A DNA stretch of 42,004 nt, from NCBI GenBank assembly GCA_903913145.1, contig CAIWKC010000110.1, forward strand, positions 1 to 42,004, written 5' to 3'. The DNA is from an uncultured Gallionellaceae bacterium. Lineage in GTDB: Bacteria > Pseudomonadota > Gammaproteobacteria > Burkholderiales > Gallionellaceae. The notes beneath the pieces are model-generated. The model was not told the origin of the DNA, did no database searches, and saw only the letters and a program-made list of their open reading frames with translations. Below are positions 26,310 to 35,036 of the stretch, piece after piece. Both the position numbers and the translations under genes were made by a program. The stretch's first letter is position 1. Each line of letters starts with the position of its first letter.

Positions 26310-29189
26310 TTACTGACAGGCTTCGCATTCCGGATTATCTATCGAGCAAAATTTCGCCTCTTCAGTTGCTGGAGTGGCCGACATTTCACCCATTCCTCCA
26401 CCATTGGAAACTGCATTCAAAGAGCCAGCTCGTGAAGTAGATTTCTCCGCTGACGTTGCGCCCAGTGTGCGCAGATAGTAGGTGGTTTTTAAACCACGCA
26501 ACCATGCCAACTTGTAAGTTTCATCCAGCTTGCGCCCGGACACACCTGACATGTAAATATTCAGTGACTGCGCCTGATCTATCCATTTCTGCCGACGCGC
26601 AGCTGCTTCGATCAGCCACTTGGGTTCCACTTCAAATGCCGTAGCATATAGCCCGCGTATTTCAGCAGGGATGCGGTCGATTTTGGCCAGGCTGCCATCA
26701 AAGTATTTCAGATCGGCAATCATCACTTCGTCCCAAAGTCCGATTGCCTTTAGATCTTTCACCAGATGTTCGTTGATAATGGTGAATTCGCCAGACAAAT
26801 TCGATTTTACAAAGATATTTTGATATGTTGGTTCTATGCTGGCCGATACACCGATGATATTGGAAATTGTCGCAGTTGGAGCAATTGCAACGCAATTGGA
26901 ATTGCGCATACCATGTTGCTTGATACGGGCACGCAGAGTATTCCAATCCAGCGTTGCAGAGTCATCCAGTTCTACATAACCGCCTCGCGCAGTACGTAGC
27001 ATGTCGACAGTATCTTGTGGAAGAATTCCTTTGTCCCAAAGGCTGCCCTTATAGCTGGAATAGCGTCCGCGTTCTTCGGCCAATTCGGCCGAGGCCAAAT
27101 AAGCGAAATAGCACACAGCCTCCATTGAGCGGTCAGCAAACTCAACTGCAACTTCCGATGAATATGGTACGCGCAATTGGTGCAATGCATCCTGAAAACC
27201 CATGATGCCCAAACCAACGGGGCGGTGTTTCAGATTTGAGTCACGCGCTTTTTTGACAGCGTAATAATTAATATCGATGACATTGTCCAACATGCGCATA
27301 GCGGTTCGCACGGTGCGTTGAAGTTTTTCATGATCCAACTGGCCGAATTTCTCATGCCCCTTAGGATACAGATGCGCAGCCAAATTAACGGATCCAAGAT
27401 TGCAAACCGCGATTTCGGATTCAGATGTATTCAGGGTGATTTCAGTACATAAATTTGAACTATGAACTACGCCAACATGCTGTTGCGGGCTACGAATGTT
27501 ACAGGGATCCTTAAAAGTGATCCACGGATGTCCTGTTTCAAACAACATGGTCAGGATTTTGCGCCACAATCCGGCAGCTGGCACTTTGCGGAACAATTTG
27601 AGTTCCCCACGCGCAGCTTTCTCTTCATAAGCGACATAGGCAAGCTCGAATTCGGCACCAAATTTGTCATGCAGATCAGGACAGTTTGAAGGTGAGAATA
27701 GTGTCCAATCCCCGCCCTCCATTACGCGCTTCATGAACAGATCGGGAATCCAGTTGGAGGTGTTCATGTCATGAGTACGTCGACGATCATCGCCGGTATT
27801 TTTGCGCAGCTCCAAAAATTCTTCAATATCCAGATGCCATGTTTCAAGATAGGCACACACCGCGCCTTTGCGCTTGCCGCCTTGGTTTACAGCGACAGCT
27901 GTATCGTTGACCACTTTCAAGAACGGAACTACACCTTGTGACTTTCCATTTGTGCCTTTTATATGGCTACCCAGCGCACGCACGTTGGTCCAGTCATTGC
28001 CCAAGCCGCCTGCAAACTTTGAAAGCAATGCATTTTCTTTCAAGGCTTCGTAGATGCCATCCAGATCATCGGCCACGGTAGTCAAATAGCATGAAGAAAG
28101 TTGCGAGCGACGACTGCCGGAATTGAACAGCGTCGGCGTCGAGCTCATAAAGTCAAAACTGGAAAGTAAACGATAGAATTCAATAGCGCGAGCTTCACGG
28201 TCAACCTCATTCAGTGCCAACCCCATTGCAACACGCATAAAAAAGGCCTGAGGCAACTCAATGCGCTCCTCATTGATGTGCATGAAATAGCGGTCGTACA
28301 AAGTTTGCAAACCCAGATAGTCAAATTGCAAATCCCGGCCGGGATCGAGCTCTTTCGCCAAACGAGGCAAATCGAACTGAGCCAATTTTTCATCCAGTAA
28401 CTCTGCCGAGACTCCCCGTTTAATAAATTTTGGAAAATATTCGGCATAGCGTGCTGCCATTTCATTCTGGGGTACTTCCTCGCCCAGAATTTCGCAGCGA
28501 ATATTATTCAACAGAAGACGTGCGGTTACAAAGCCATAAGCAGGATCTTGTTCGATCAGTGATCGTGCCGACAGGATAGTGCACTTGCGCACTTCTTCGA
28601 CTGGTACGCCATCGTACAAATCTTTGAGGGTGGACTTGAATATTTTGTCTGCATCAACTGCAGTTCCCAAGCCATTGCAAGCAGACTGGATCTGAATTAA
28701 TAGACCATCAACATCCAGCGGGCGCAATGCACCGTTTTCTTTAACTTGCAGGATATGGGTGGTTTCAGTTTTCTTGGCTTTGCTGCGTTCCTGAGTGCGC
28801 TGTTCACGATACAACACGTAAGAGCGTGCCACATCATGTTCGCCGGAGCGCATCAAAGAAAGTTCTACCTGATCCTGAATGTCCTCAATATGGAATGTGC
28901 CACCGTGGGGCTGACGGCGTACAAGTGCATTGACTACGCCAGAGGTCATCTGCTCAACCAGTTCACGCACGCGCGCTGAAGCTGCACCCTGACCGCCATT
29001 GACAGCAAGAAACGCTTTGGTCATCGCAATCGATATTTTGGCGGGCTCGAACGAAACAACCGAGCCATTACGACGAATTACTTTGTATTGGTCCAGGGGC
29101 AAAACGGAGCTCGATGAAACCGAGGTTTCAGGACTTTGGCGCGGAGGAACGGAGAATGAAGGTGACACACCCTCTGAAGAAAGCAACAT
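26310..29189 (-). CDS. nrdA: Ribonucleoside-diphosphate reductase, class I alpha subunit
   Basis: NrdA reduces ribonucleotides to deoxyribonucleotides using a radical supplied by NrdB. The 959-residue protein has two N-terminal ATP-cone regions (VIRRNGSVVSFEPAKISIAM, about 37-135, and VKENGALRPLDVDGLLIQIQ, about 147-240), the catalytic core with cysteines in SQLSSCYLTT, NLCTEITLN and EIAVCNLGSVNLAAH, NSNCVAIAPTATISNI, and the C-terminal redox pair in CSIDNPECEACQ. An AAGGGG site lies before the ATG. Two ATP cones and class I features are clear. The partner nrdB is not in this window: the downstream side holds a terminator and then a pseudogene. Confidence 0.96.
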   Translation of the reverse strand: MLLSSEGVSPSFSVPPRQSPETSVSSSSVLPLDQYKVIRRNGSVVSFEPAKISIAMTKAFLAVNGGQGAASARVRELVEQMTSGVVNALVRRQPHGGTFHIEDIQDQVELSLMRSGEHDVARSYVLYREQRTQERSKAKKTETTHILQVKENGALRPLDVDGLLIQIQSACNGLGTAVDADKIFKSTLKDLYDGVPVEEVRKCTILSARSLIEQDPAYGFVTARLLLNNIRCEILGEEVPQNEMAARYAEYFPKFIKRGVSAELLDEKLAQFDLPRLAKELDPGRDLQFDYLGLQTLYDRYFMHINEERIELPQAFFMRVAMGLALNEVDREARAIEFYRLLSSFDFMSSTPTLFNSGSRRSQLSSCYLTTVADDLDGIYEALKENALLSKFAGGLGNDWTNVRALGSHIKGTNGKSQGVVPFLKVVNDTAVAVNQGGKRKGAVCAYLETWHLDIEEFLELRKNTGDDRRRTHDMNTSNWIPDLFMKRVMEGGDWTLFSPSNCPDLHDKFGAEFELAYVAYEEKAARGELKLFRKVPAAGLWRKILTMLFETGHPWITFKDPCNIRSPQQHVGVVHSSNLCTEITLNTSESEIAVCNLGSVNLAAHLYPKGHEKFGQLDHEKLQRTVRTAMRMLDNVIDINYYAVKKARDSNLKHRPVGLGIMGFQDALHQLRVPYSSEVAVEFADRSMEAVCYFAYLASAELAEERGRYSSYKGSLWDKGILPQDTVDMLRTARGGYVELDDSATLDWNTLRARIKQHGMRNSNCVAIAPTATISNIIGVSASIEPTYQNIFVKSNLSGEFTIINEHLVKDLKAIGLWDEVMIADLKYFDGSLAKIDRIPAEIRGLYATAFEVEPKWLIEAAARRQKWIDQAQSLNIYMSGVSGRKLDETYKLAWLRGLKTTYYLRTLGATSAEKSTSRAGSLNAVSNGGGMGEMSATPATEEAKFCSIDNPECEACQ

Positions 29190-29261
29190 ACAGCACCCCT
29201 TTTATAGTGATTTTCAGGAACTATCCGGTCTGACAAACCAAATAACATTAAAAACAAAAAA

Positions 29262-29277
29262 CCACTATATCTAGTGG
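29262..29277. promoter_or_regulatory. NrdR box 1 upstream of nrdA
   Basis: The palindrome CCACTATATCTAGTGG closely fits the NrdR consensus (acaCwAtATaTwGtgt). It lies 73 bp before the nrdA start. Its centre is 31 bp from that of box 2, the three-helical-turn spacing typical of paired NrdR sites. Confidence 0.8.
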
Positions 29278-29292
29278 TTCAACAGCAAATTT

Positions 29293-29308
29293 TCGCTAAT
29301 TCTAGTGT
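29293..29308. promoter_or_regulatory. NrdR box 2 upstream of nrdA
   Basis: The site TCGCTAATTCTAGTGT (reverse ACACTAGAATTAGCGA) fits the NrdR consensus more weakly than box 1 but keeps the C-T-A...T-A-G arms. NrdR represses ribonucleotide reductase genes when dATP is plentiful; the nrdR gene itself is not in the window. Confidence 0.7.
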
Positions 29309-29479
29309 ATCGCCCGATTTATGCAAGTAGAATTTTGGCCTATATATTTTTCTTTTTACCAAACAAAATGATGCTGAAAATATATTTAACACGGCTAGTC
29401 CGTTAACCCGAAACTGAGTTAGTCGTCCGCAGCGGGAATACCGGCCGAATTGATAATCTGGGTTTAAAACGGTGGGTTT

Positions 29480-30013
29480 TCAGAGAGATTTCAGGTAACG
29501 AGTCCAGTCAAAATAGGGACCTGGATCAGTTTTGCGCTCCGGTGCCACGTCGCAGTGGCCTACTATCTCGCTAAAACGAAAGGCGCGCTGCAGTCGGCGG
29601 GTCAAATATGACAGGCTGCGATATTGTGAATCCGTATAAGGCACGAAATCACTTCCCTCCATTTCTATGCCGATAGAGAAATCATTGCAGCGTGCCCTTT
29701 TCCGCCAAAGAGAAAGGCCTGCATGCCAGGCTCGGCTTGAACAAGAAACGAATTGCACGATTTCACCCGTGCGCCTGATGAAGAAATGGGAAGAGACTTT
29801 AAGCCCTCTGAGCTGTTCGTAATACGGATGCTTTTCAGGGTCAATCTTATTGGTGAACAGCTGCTTGACATCGTCTCCGCCAAATTCATTTGGAGGCAAG
29901 CTGATGCTATGTATAACCAACAAACAAATTGGCATACCTGGCGGGCGGACATCAAAATTGGGAGACGCAATTTTGCGCACGCCGCTGAACCAACCTCGCG
30001 CATCAAGTTTCAA
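29480..30013 (-). CDS. ampD: 1,6-anhydro-N-acetylmuramyl-L-alanine amidase
   Basis: AmpD cleaves recycled anhydro-muropeptides in the cytoplasm. The 177-residue protein has no signal peptide and carries the zinc ligands His35 (LLVIHSISLPP), His153 and Asp163 (VGHCDVAPERKTDPGPYFDW), the arrangement of AmpD rather than periplasmic amidases. It overlaps pilR by 4 bases (ATGA) and so is probably co-transcribed with pilS-pilR. Together with amgK and murU it supports an active recycling route. Confidence 0.95.
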   Translation of the reverse strand: MKLDARGWFSGVRKIASPNFDVRPPGMPICLLVIHSISLPPNEFGGDDVKQLFTNKIDPEKHPYYEQLRGLKVSSHFFIRRTGEIVQFVSCSSRAWHAGLSLWRKRARCNDFSIGIEMEGSDFVPYTDSQYRSLSYLTRRLQRAFRFSEIVGHCDVAPERKTDPGPYFDWTRYLKSL

Positions 30014-31383
30014 TCTGTGCTGTCCTTGTCAGTGATAGTCAGGCGTTCCATGCGATAACGCAATGCACGAAAGGTGACGCCGAGTATTTTGGCTGCCGCT
30101 GTGCGGTTAAAACCCGTTTGGCCGAGTGCTTCAAGGATGACCTCACGTTCAATGCGGTCCAAATAGTCGGTGAGTGGATACTTGCTCGAAATTTCAAAAT
30201 TTGTTTTTCCGACGAAAGATTCTGCTGGAACCAGTTGCAGGTCGGCAGGAAATATTTCTGCTCCTGTGCGCAATGCCAACGCACGCTCAATAATATTTTC
30301 AAGTTCACGCACATTTCCCGGAAAATCGTAATTGACCAATTCACGCATCGCATCAGCAGAAAATTTAACTGCCTCGCTCCCATTATTAAGTTTATTCAAA
30401 ACCTGGGTTGCCATTTCTCCAATATCCTCTCGCATCTCGCGTAGAGAGGGCATTTGCAATGAAATTACGTTTAGCCGATAGTAAAGATCCTGCCGAAAAT
30501 TACCCTGTTGCACGCGTTCTGCCAAATTGTGATGGGTGGCACTGATGATGCGTACATCTACCGGATCCTCCTCAGTCGCGCCGACTTTGCGGACTTTCTT
30601 TTCTTGTATCACCCGTAACAGTTTTACCTGCATGTTAATCGGCAGGTCGGCAACTTCATCCAATAAAAGTGTTCCGCCGTTTGCTGCTTGGAAAAAACCA
30701 TCTCTGTCTTTTTCAGCTCCGGTAAAGGCTCCTTTGCGGTAGCCAAAAAACTCACTCTCCATCAGATTTTCCGGAATCGCGCCACAATTTACCGCCACAA
30801 AAGGCTGATCATTACGTGCGCTCTTCTCAACGATCAGCCGAGCTGCCAATTCTTTTCCACTTCCCGATTCTCCGCTGATATGAATAGGTGCTTGGCTGCG
30901 CGCTACACGATCGATCAGTTCGCGCACGCGTTGAATTGCTGAAGAATGTCCCAACAAAGACCTTTCCCTGGTTACTACTACTCCGTTTGTTTGCGGCAAT
31001 TTAAGCGCAGACTTAACCAATGCCCGCAACTGATCCAGGGATACGGGTTTGGATAAGTAATCAAACGCACCCGCTTTTAATGCAGCCACTGCATTTTCTG
31101 CATTGCCATGTGCAGTGATGACGGCCACCGGGATGTCGAGATTTTTAATGGAAATATAGCGCACCACTTCTAAACCGTCACCATCAGGCATACGCATATC
31201 AGTCAGGCAAAGGTCAATATCTGACTTTTCCAACTGCTGCAGGGCTTCACTTACATTTGATGCGCGTCGAACTTCCAACCCCATGCGAAGCAAAGCCATT
31301 TCCAACAATTCAAGAATATCAGGCTCGTCGTCAACGATCAGCACCGTTGGGACGGGTGACTTATTTTGTTTATCAGATCCCAT
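30010..31383 (-). CDS. pilR: Sigma-54-dependent response regulator PilR
   Basis: PilR is the NtrC-type activator that turns on pilin transcription with sigma-54. The 457-residue protein has a receiver domain (phospho-Asp in LCLTDMRMPDGDGL, about 12-125), an AAA+ domain with Walker A GESGSGKELAARLI, the sigma-54 contact loop GAFTGA and Walker B GGTLLLDEVADLP, and a C-terminal Fis-type helix-turn-helix (FNRTAAAKILGVTFRALRYR). It overlaps pilS by 11 bases. The PilR assignment, rather than another NtrC member, rests on the adjacent PilS-type kinase. No pilin gene is visible in the window. Confidence 0.9.
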   Translation of the reverse strand: MGSDKQNKSPVPTVLIVDDEPDILELLEMALLRMGLEVRRASNVSEALQQLEKSDIDLCLTDMRMPDGDGLEVVRYISIKNLDIPVAVITAHGNAENAVAALKAGAFDYLSKPVSLDQLRALVKSALKLPQTNGVVVTRERSLLGHSSAIQRVRELIDRVARSQAPIHISGESGSGKELAARLIVEKSARNDQPFVAVNCGAIPENLMESEFFGYRKGAFTGAEKDRDGFFQAANGGTLLLDEVADLPINMQVKLLRVIQEKKVRKVGATEEDPVDVRIISATHHNLAERVQQGNFRQDLYYRLNVISLQMPSLREMREDIGEMATQVLNKLNNGSEAVKFSADAMRELVNYDFPGNVRELENIIERALALRTGAEIFPADLQLVPAESFVGKTNFEISSKYPLTDYLDRIEREVILEALGQTGFNRTAAAKILGVTFRALRYRMERLTITDKDSTD

Positions 31384-33004
31384 TATTCACTCCAAAAACA
31401 ATTCGGAAACAGGCACCGGCTTCGGTTCGCGGGACATACTCCAAAAATGCCCCATTAGCTTCGCATAATTCCCGACCGATATACAATCCAAGTCCAGTGC
31501 CGGCTGACTCTGTGGTAAAGAAGGGCTCAAATAGTTTTAAGCCTGCTTCTGCATTGACCCCGGGGCCATCATCAATAACATCTAAAGTTACTCTGCCATC
31601 CTCTTCGGAACGTGCAAGGAGTAATATAAGACTACTCGTTTTATTTTGGCTGTAGCGCAAGGCATTTTGCCCCAGGTTCCATAACACTTGATCAAGATGC
31701 CCCCGATCAAAACTGACTATACATTCTAAAGGGGCTGTAATTTCAATCGTTGAAGAAGGTACTCGATTAGCACGGCATAGTTCTTCAGAAAATCCGGACA
31801 AATAGCCGATTAAATCGATTGGCTCCACATTCGCCCTGTCCCGGCGATTCAATTGCATGACATCCTGCACGATCCGATTTAGTCTGGCGGCATTATCCAA
31901 AATAATTTGCGTGAGTCTCATCTGGGCAGGATCAGCTTGTTCCTCTTGCAACAACTCAGCCGCGTAGCTGATAGACGATAGCGGGTTACGAACTTCATGC
32001 GCAATATTGGCTGTGAGCCTACCCAACGCGGCAAGTTTGACTTGTTGAGCGTGGTCCTGTGCCCGCTGCATATCTTCGAGCACAATCACAGCACCCCAGA
32101 AGCCCTGACGTTGTACCGGCAAAAAACGCACCCGTACCAACCGGTTTGTCATTGGCAAGCGTATCACCTCAAGTCCCAGCGCTTTGTTCTGCCGCCAGGC
32201 AGCAAACATTGCGTCCAGTAGAGGAGAGAAATTAGCCAACACACTAATGTTGTCCATTGAAAGCGTTAATCCCAATAGTCTTTCGGCGCTCGGATTGCAC
32301 TGGCGTAACGTACCTTGTTCGTCGACCACCAACACTCCGTCTGGCATATCTTGAATCATCAAACGATTCGCTTCTGCCATATTGGACAGATCCACACCAC
32401 GGGTGAAAGCCAGTTTTTCACTTGCAACGGCATATTTAGACAAAGTATGTGACAGCCAAGCCACAGCAAAAAAAGAGGCGCTTAAAATACCTGCCTGCAA
32501 AAATTGTGCAGTGGAGGCATCCTGCGTCAATACGGCATACGAATGCTCTAGCAAAATGGCAATACTAGCCAGTGCCGCGTAAAACAGGGTAATTCGACCG
32601 CGACTGATTAACCCCGCTCCAGCAATCGACACTAGCATCAACAAGCCCAGATTACTTTGAATGCCCCCGCTGAAATAGGACAAAGTCGAAAACACGGCGA
32701 TATCCGTCCCAACTTGAAAGGCAAGCTGCAGGGAAAAGCGGGGTCGCCGAGTTTTAATACCGACTAACGATACAAGGGTAAATAAAATATAAACCAGACA
32801 AAATCGGTATACCCAAATTTGATCTCTAGTATCCAGAGACAGAGCTTGACTGAAAAGAACGGCAAGTAATAAAAGCAGCCCGCCGAGAATTAAACGATAG
32901 AGACCAAAGAAATACAAAGAGCGCCACAAGTCTTCCATGGCCAAGGGCGCTTCAGCCGGGAGCTTAGACAAAGGCCAGATGGAAGAAGAATGATTTTCCT
33001 GCAT
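31373..33004 (-). CDS. pilS: Membrane sensor histidine kinase PilS
   Basis: The 543-residue kinase starts with about six hydrophobic segments (for example LYRLILGGLLLLLAVLFSQA, about 35-190), followed by a PAS-like region (DMPDGVLVVDEQGTLRQCNP), a HisKA domain with the phospho-acceptor His in LTANIAHEVRNPLSSISYAA and an ATPase domain with the N box LWNLGQNALRYSQNK, DDGPGV and GTGLGLYIGRE. Six N-terminal segments and linkage to pilR fit PilS, which senses pilin in the inner membrane. Confidence 0.9.
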   Translation of the reverse strand: MQENHSSSIWPLSKLPAEAPLAMEDLWRSLYFFGLYRLILGGLLLLLAVLFSQALSLDTRDQIWVYRFCLVYILFTLVSLVGIKTRRPRFSLQLAFQVGTDIAVFSTLSYFSGGIQSNLGLLMLVSIAGAGLISRGRITLFYAALASIAILLEHSYAVLTQDASTAQFLQAGILSASFFAVAWLSHTLSKYAVASEKLAFTRGVDLSNMAEANRLMIQDMPDGVLVVDEQGTLRQCNPSAERLLGLTLSMDNISVLANFSPLLDAMFAAWRQNKALGLEVIRLPMTNRLVRVRFLPVQRQGFWGAVIVLEDMQRAQDHAQQVKLAALGRLTANIAHEVRNPLSSISYAAELLQEEQADPAQMRLTQIILDNAARLNRIVQDVMQLNRRDRANVEPIDLIGYLSGFSEELCRANRVPSSTIEITAPLECIVSFDRGHLDQVLWNLGQNALRYSQNKTSSLILLLARSEEDGRVTLDVIDDGPGVNAEAGLKLFEPFFTTESAGTGLGLYIGRELCEANGAFLEYVPRTEAGACFRIVFGVNNGI

Positions 33005-33009
33005 TGAAT

Positions 33010-33234
33010 TTATTTGGCCTGCTCTGAGCGAGCACGCCGATGGGCCTCACTACAAAAGAATTCACCACCCGCCAATATGCTTTCACTTTTGGGTAGATGA
33101 ACGCCGCAATGGGAGCACCGTACCATGTCTTCAGAAACTTTAGTCTCAGTTTTCGGCGGGGGTTGTTTGTTATAAGATTTAAGCAACCAATACACTACGG
33201 CAACTATGGTTAATATAAAAATTAATCTACTCAT
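33010..33234 (-). CDS. PP0621-like small membrane-anchored zinc-ribbon protein
   Basis: This 74-residue protein has one N-terminal membrane helix (LIFILTIVAVVYWLL) and a C-terminal Cys-rich motif (VRCSHCGVHLP, then FFCSEAHRR) able to bind zinc. It matches the PP0621-type family often found before pilS in betaproteobacteria. It lies 5 bases before pilS and probably leads the operon. The function is unknown. Confidence 0.8.
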   Translation of the reverse strand: MSRLIFILTIVAVVYWLLKSYNKQPPPKTETKVSEDMVRCSHCGVHLPKSESILAGGEFFCSEAHRRARSEQAK

Positions 33235-33254
33235 TTTCTTACTCTCTCCTATTC
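33234..33254. repeat. Leader repeat copy A, at the PP0621-like start
   Basis: On the minus strand GAATAGGAGAGAGTAAGAAAA carries the ribosome site of the PP0621-like gene. A near copy, differing by one inserted base, lies at 33558-33579. Confidence 0.6.
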
Positions 33255-33443
33255 AAGTTGCGTATTGTAGGGCGCTTTACTGGGTGCGTCATTGGCAACT
33301 CGTTTTGTTCCAGTCAGTTAATATTTTTCTTTATTAAATTAGTGAGTTGTGAGGTATAAATATAAACTGATTAGCATTTTTTGCCTTGATATTTATGTGC
33401 TGAACATTCAAATTACAAAACAAGTAAGTCACTTGCATAGTTG

Positions 33444-33483
33444 AAACGGCCTATATATATTCAGGAATATATATAGGCCGTTT
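33444..33483. repeat. Perfect 19-bp inverted repeat
   Basis: AAACGGCCTATATATATTC and its exact reverse complement are separated by only AG. It could form a hairpin or a cruciform. Neither strand has a good U-run after it, so it is a poor intrinsic terminator, though it could still stop transcripts reading out of argH. It may alternatively be an operator, or act as a -10 box source (TATATT) for a plus-strand RNA. Confidence 0.85.
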
Positions 33484-33539
33484 GGCATATATGCAAATGC
33501 AAAATAGCTCAGTAAAATCTTTTCCGAGTATTAGAGCTG

Positions 33540-33561
33540 CGAGTTTGCTAACTCGTTTTTT
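33540..33561 (+). terminator. Plus-strand terminator 1
   Basis: CGAGTT-tgct-AACTCG is a perfect 6-bp stem directly followed by six T. It overlaps the copy B leader repeat, so part of its sequence may come from that duplication. Confidence 0.65.
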
Positions 33562-33579
33562 CTTACTCTCCTCCTATTC
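33558..33579. repeat. Leader repeat copy B
   Basis: On the minus strand GAATAGGAGGAGAGTAAGAAAA matches copy A at 33234-33254 except for one inserted base. Where copy A continues ATGAGTAG, copy B continues with a similar ACGAGTTAG, as if a gene start had been duplicated and lost its ATG. Confidence 0.5.
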
Positions 33580-33580
33580 T

Positions 33581-33608
33581 GGGCGATCGCAAGGTCGCCC
33601 GTTTTTTT
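33581..33608 (+). terminator. Plus-strand terminator 2
   Basis: GGGCGA (33581-33586), an 8-base loop and TCGCCC (33595-33600) form a stem followed by G and seven T. It lies just 5 bases before the argH stop codon in the convergent direction. Confidence 0.7.
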
Positions 33609-33612
33609 AATT

Positions 33613-34998
33613 TTATGCCAGTGATTTACGCGCCCGTGCAATGGCTGCTTCCACTTGCTGTGGTGCTGTTCCGCCGGTATGGTTACGCGCTGCAAGTGAA
33701 CCTTCCAGCGTTAATACAGCATAGATGTCGTCGGCAATAAGCGCAGAAAATTGCCGTAACTCTTCAATCTTAAGATCGCATAAATCACAGTTGCGCTCGA
33801 CTGCAAAACGCACTGCCAATGCAACCGCTTCGTGCGCATCCCGGAATGGCAATCCTTTCTTGACCAGATAGTCGGCCAGATCGGTTGCCGTGGCATATCC
33901 CTGTAATGCCGCATGGCGCATGGCTTCAGGTTTGACGGTAATGCCACCCATCATGTCGGCATAAATGCGCAGAGTTTGCGTAAGAGTATCCACAGTGTCG
34001 AATAATGGTTCTTTATCTTCCTGATTGTCTTTGTTGTAAGCCAGAGGTTGTCCCTTCATCAGTGTTAGCAACGCGACCAAATTTCCATTTACACGACCAG
34101 TCTTGCCGCGGACCAGTTCTGGGACATCGGGATTTTTTTTCTGCGGCATGATAGAGGAGCCGGTGCAAAAACGGTCAGCAATATCGATGAAACCAAAACG
34201 CGGACTCATCCATAGGATCAACTCCTCCGACAGCCGTGACAGGTGTGTCATGATGAGCGAACCGGCCGCTGCAAACTCGATGGCGAAATCGCGGTCTGAA
34301 ACTGCGTCCAGTGAGTTTTCACACACGCCGTCAAAATCCAAAAGCTCGGCAACATACTCGCGCTTGATTGGATAGCTGGTTCCGGCCAGTGCAGCGGCAC
34401 CCAACGGCAGGCGATTAACTCGCTTACGACAATCGGCAAGTCTTTCTGCATCACGCTTGAGCATCTCGAAATAAGCCATCAAATGATGAGCAAAGCTAAC
34501 CGGCTGCGCGACTTGCAAATGGGTAAAACCCGGCATGATGGTGTGCGTGTGGTGTTGGGCCAAATCGAGCAACGCGCTTTGCAATGCATGTACCAGCAAA
34601 ATTAGTTCGTCGATGGCATGGCGCAAATAAAGACGCACATCGGTTGCCACCTGATCGTTACGGGAGCGACCAGTGTGCAAACGCTTACCTGCATCGCCTA
34701 CCAGAACTGTCAGGCGTCTTTCAATATTGAGGTGGACATCTTCAAGGTCAATCTGCCAATCGAAATCGCCGCACAAAATCTCATTTTCAATTTGAGCCAT
34801 TCCTCGCTGAATATCTTTCAGGTCTTGAGCGTTAATGATTTCACAAGCGGCAAGCATTTGGGCATGCGCCAGGGATCCTTGAATATCAAACAAGGCCAAG
34901 CGTTTATCGAAATCAACCGAGGCTGTGTAGCGCTTAACCAATTCTGCAACGGGCTCATTAAATCTACCCGACCAAGCTTGTTTATCTTGCATCGTCAT
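33613..34998 (-). CDS. argH: Argininosuccinate lyase
   Basis: ArgH splits argininosuccinate into arginine and fumarate, the last step of arginine synthesis. From the ATG at 34998 the protein has 461 residues, the usual length, and begins [20 protein letters not shown]. Family marks include [19 protein letters not shown], the catalytic His in [17 protein letters not shown] and the fumarase signature [12 protein letters not shown]. Starts further upstream would run into the divergent kinase gene. The neighbouring algZ-algR pair matches the argH-fimS-algR order known from Pseudomonas. Confidence 0.96.
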   Translation of the reverse strand: MTMQDKQAWSGRFNEPVAELVKRYTASVDFDKRLALFDIQGSLAHAQMLAACEIINAQDLKDIQRGMAQIENEILCGDFDWQIDLEDVHLNIERRLTVLVGDAGKRLHTGRSRNDQVATDVRLYLRHAIDELILLVHALQSALLDLAQHHTHTIMPGFTHLQVAQPVSFAHHLMAYFEMLKRDAERLADCRKRVNRLPLGAAALAGTSYPIKREYVAELLDFDGVCENSLDAVSDRDFAIEFAAAGSLIMTHLSRLSEELILWMSPRFGFIDIADRFCTGSSIMPQKKNPDVPELVRGKTGRVNGNLVALLTLMKGQPLAYNKDNQEDKEPLFDTVDTLTQTLRIYADMMGGITVKPEAMRHAALQGYATATDLADYLVKKGLPFRDAHEAVALAVRFAVERNCDLCDLKIEELRQFSALIADDIYAVLTLEGSLAARNHTGGTAPQQVEAAIARARKSLA

Positions 34999-35036
34999 CG
35001 TGTCTTGTCCAAAATGTTCGGCATTGAGGAATTTCC

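Larger units (their letters stand above)
33467..33608 (+). ncRNA. Candidate small RNA ending at tandem terminators
   Basis: Two plus-strand terminators occur with no plus-strand gene before them. TTGCAT (33433-33438) and TATATT (33456-33461) are 17 bases apart and could be a promoter giving an RNA of about 95 or 140 nt. The reading is inferential. Alternatively the terminators only guard against antisense transcription into argH. Confidence 0.25.

Noticed and set aside
34132-34143. Run of T on the plus strand in argH as a slippage or phase-variation site
   Set aside because: It encodes the conserved catalytic loop MPQKKNPD on the minus strand, so the run follows from the protein sequence.
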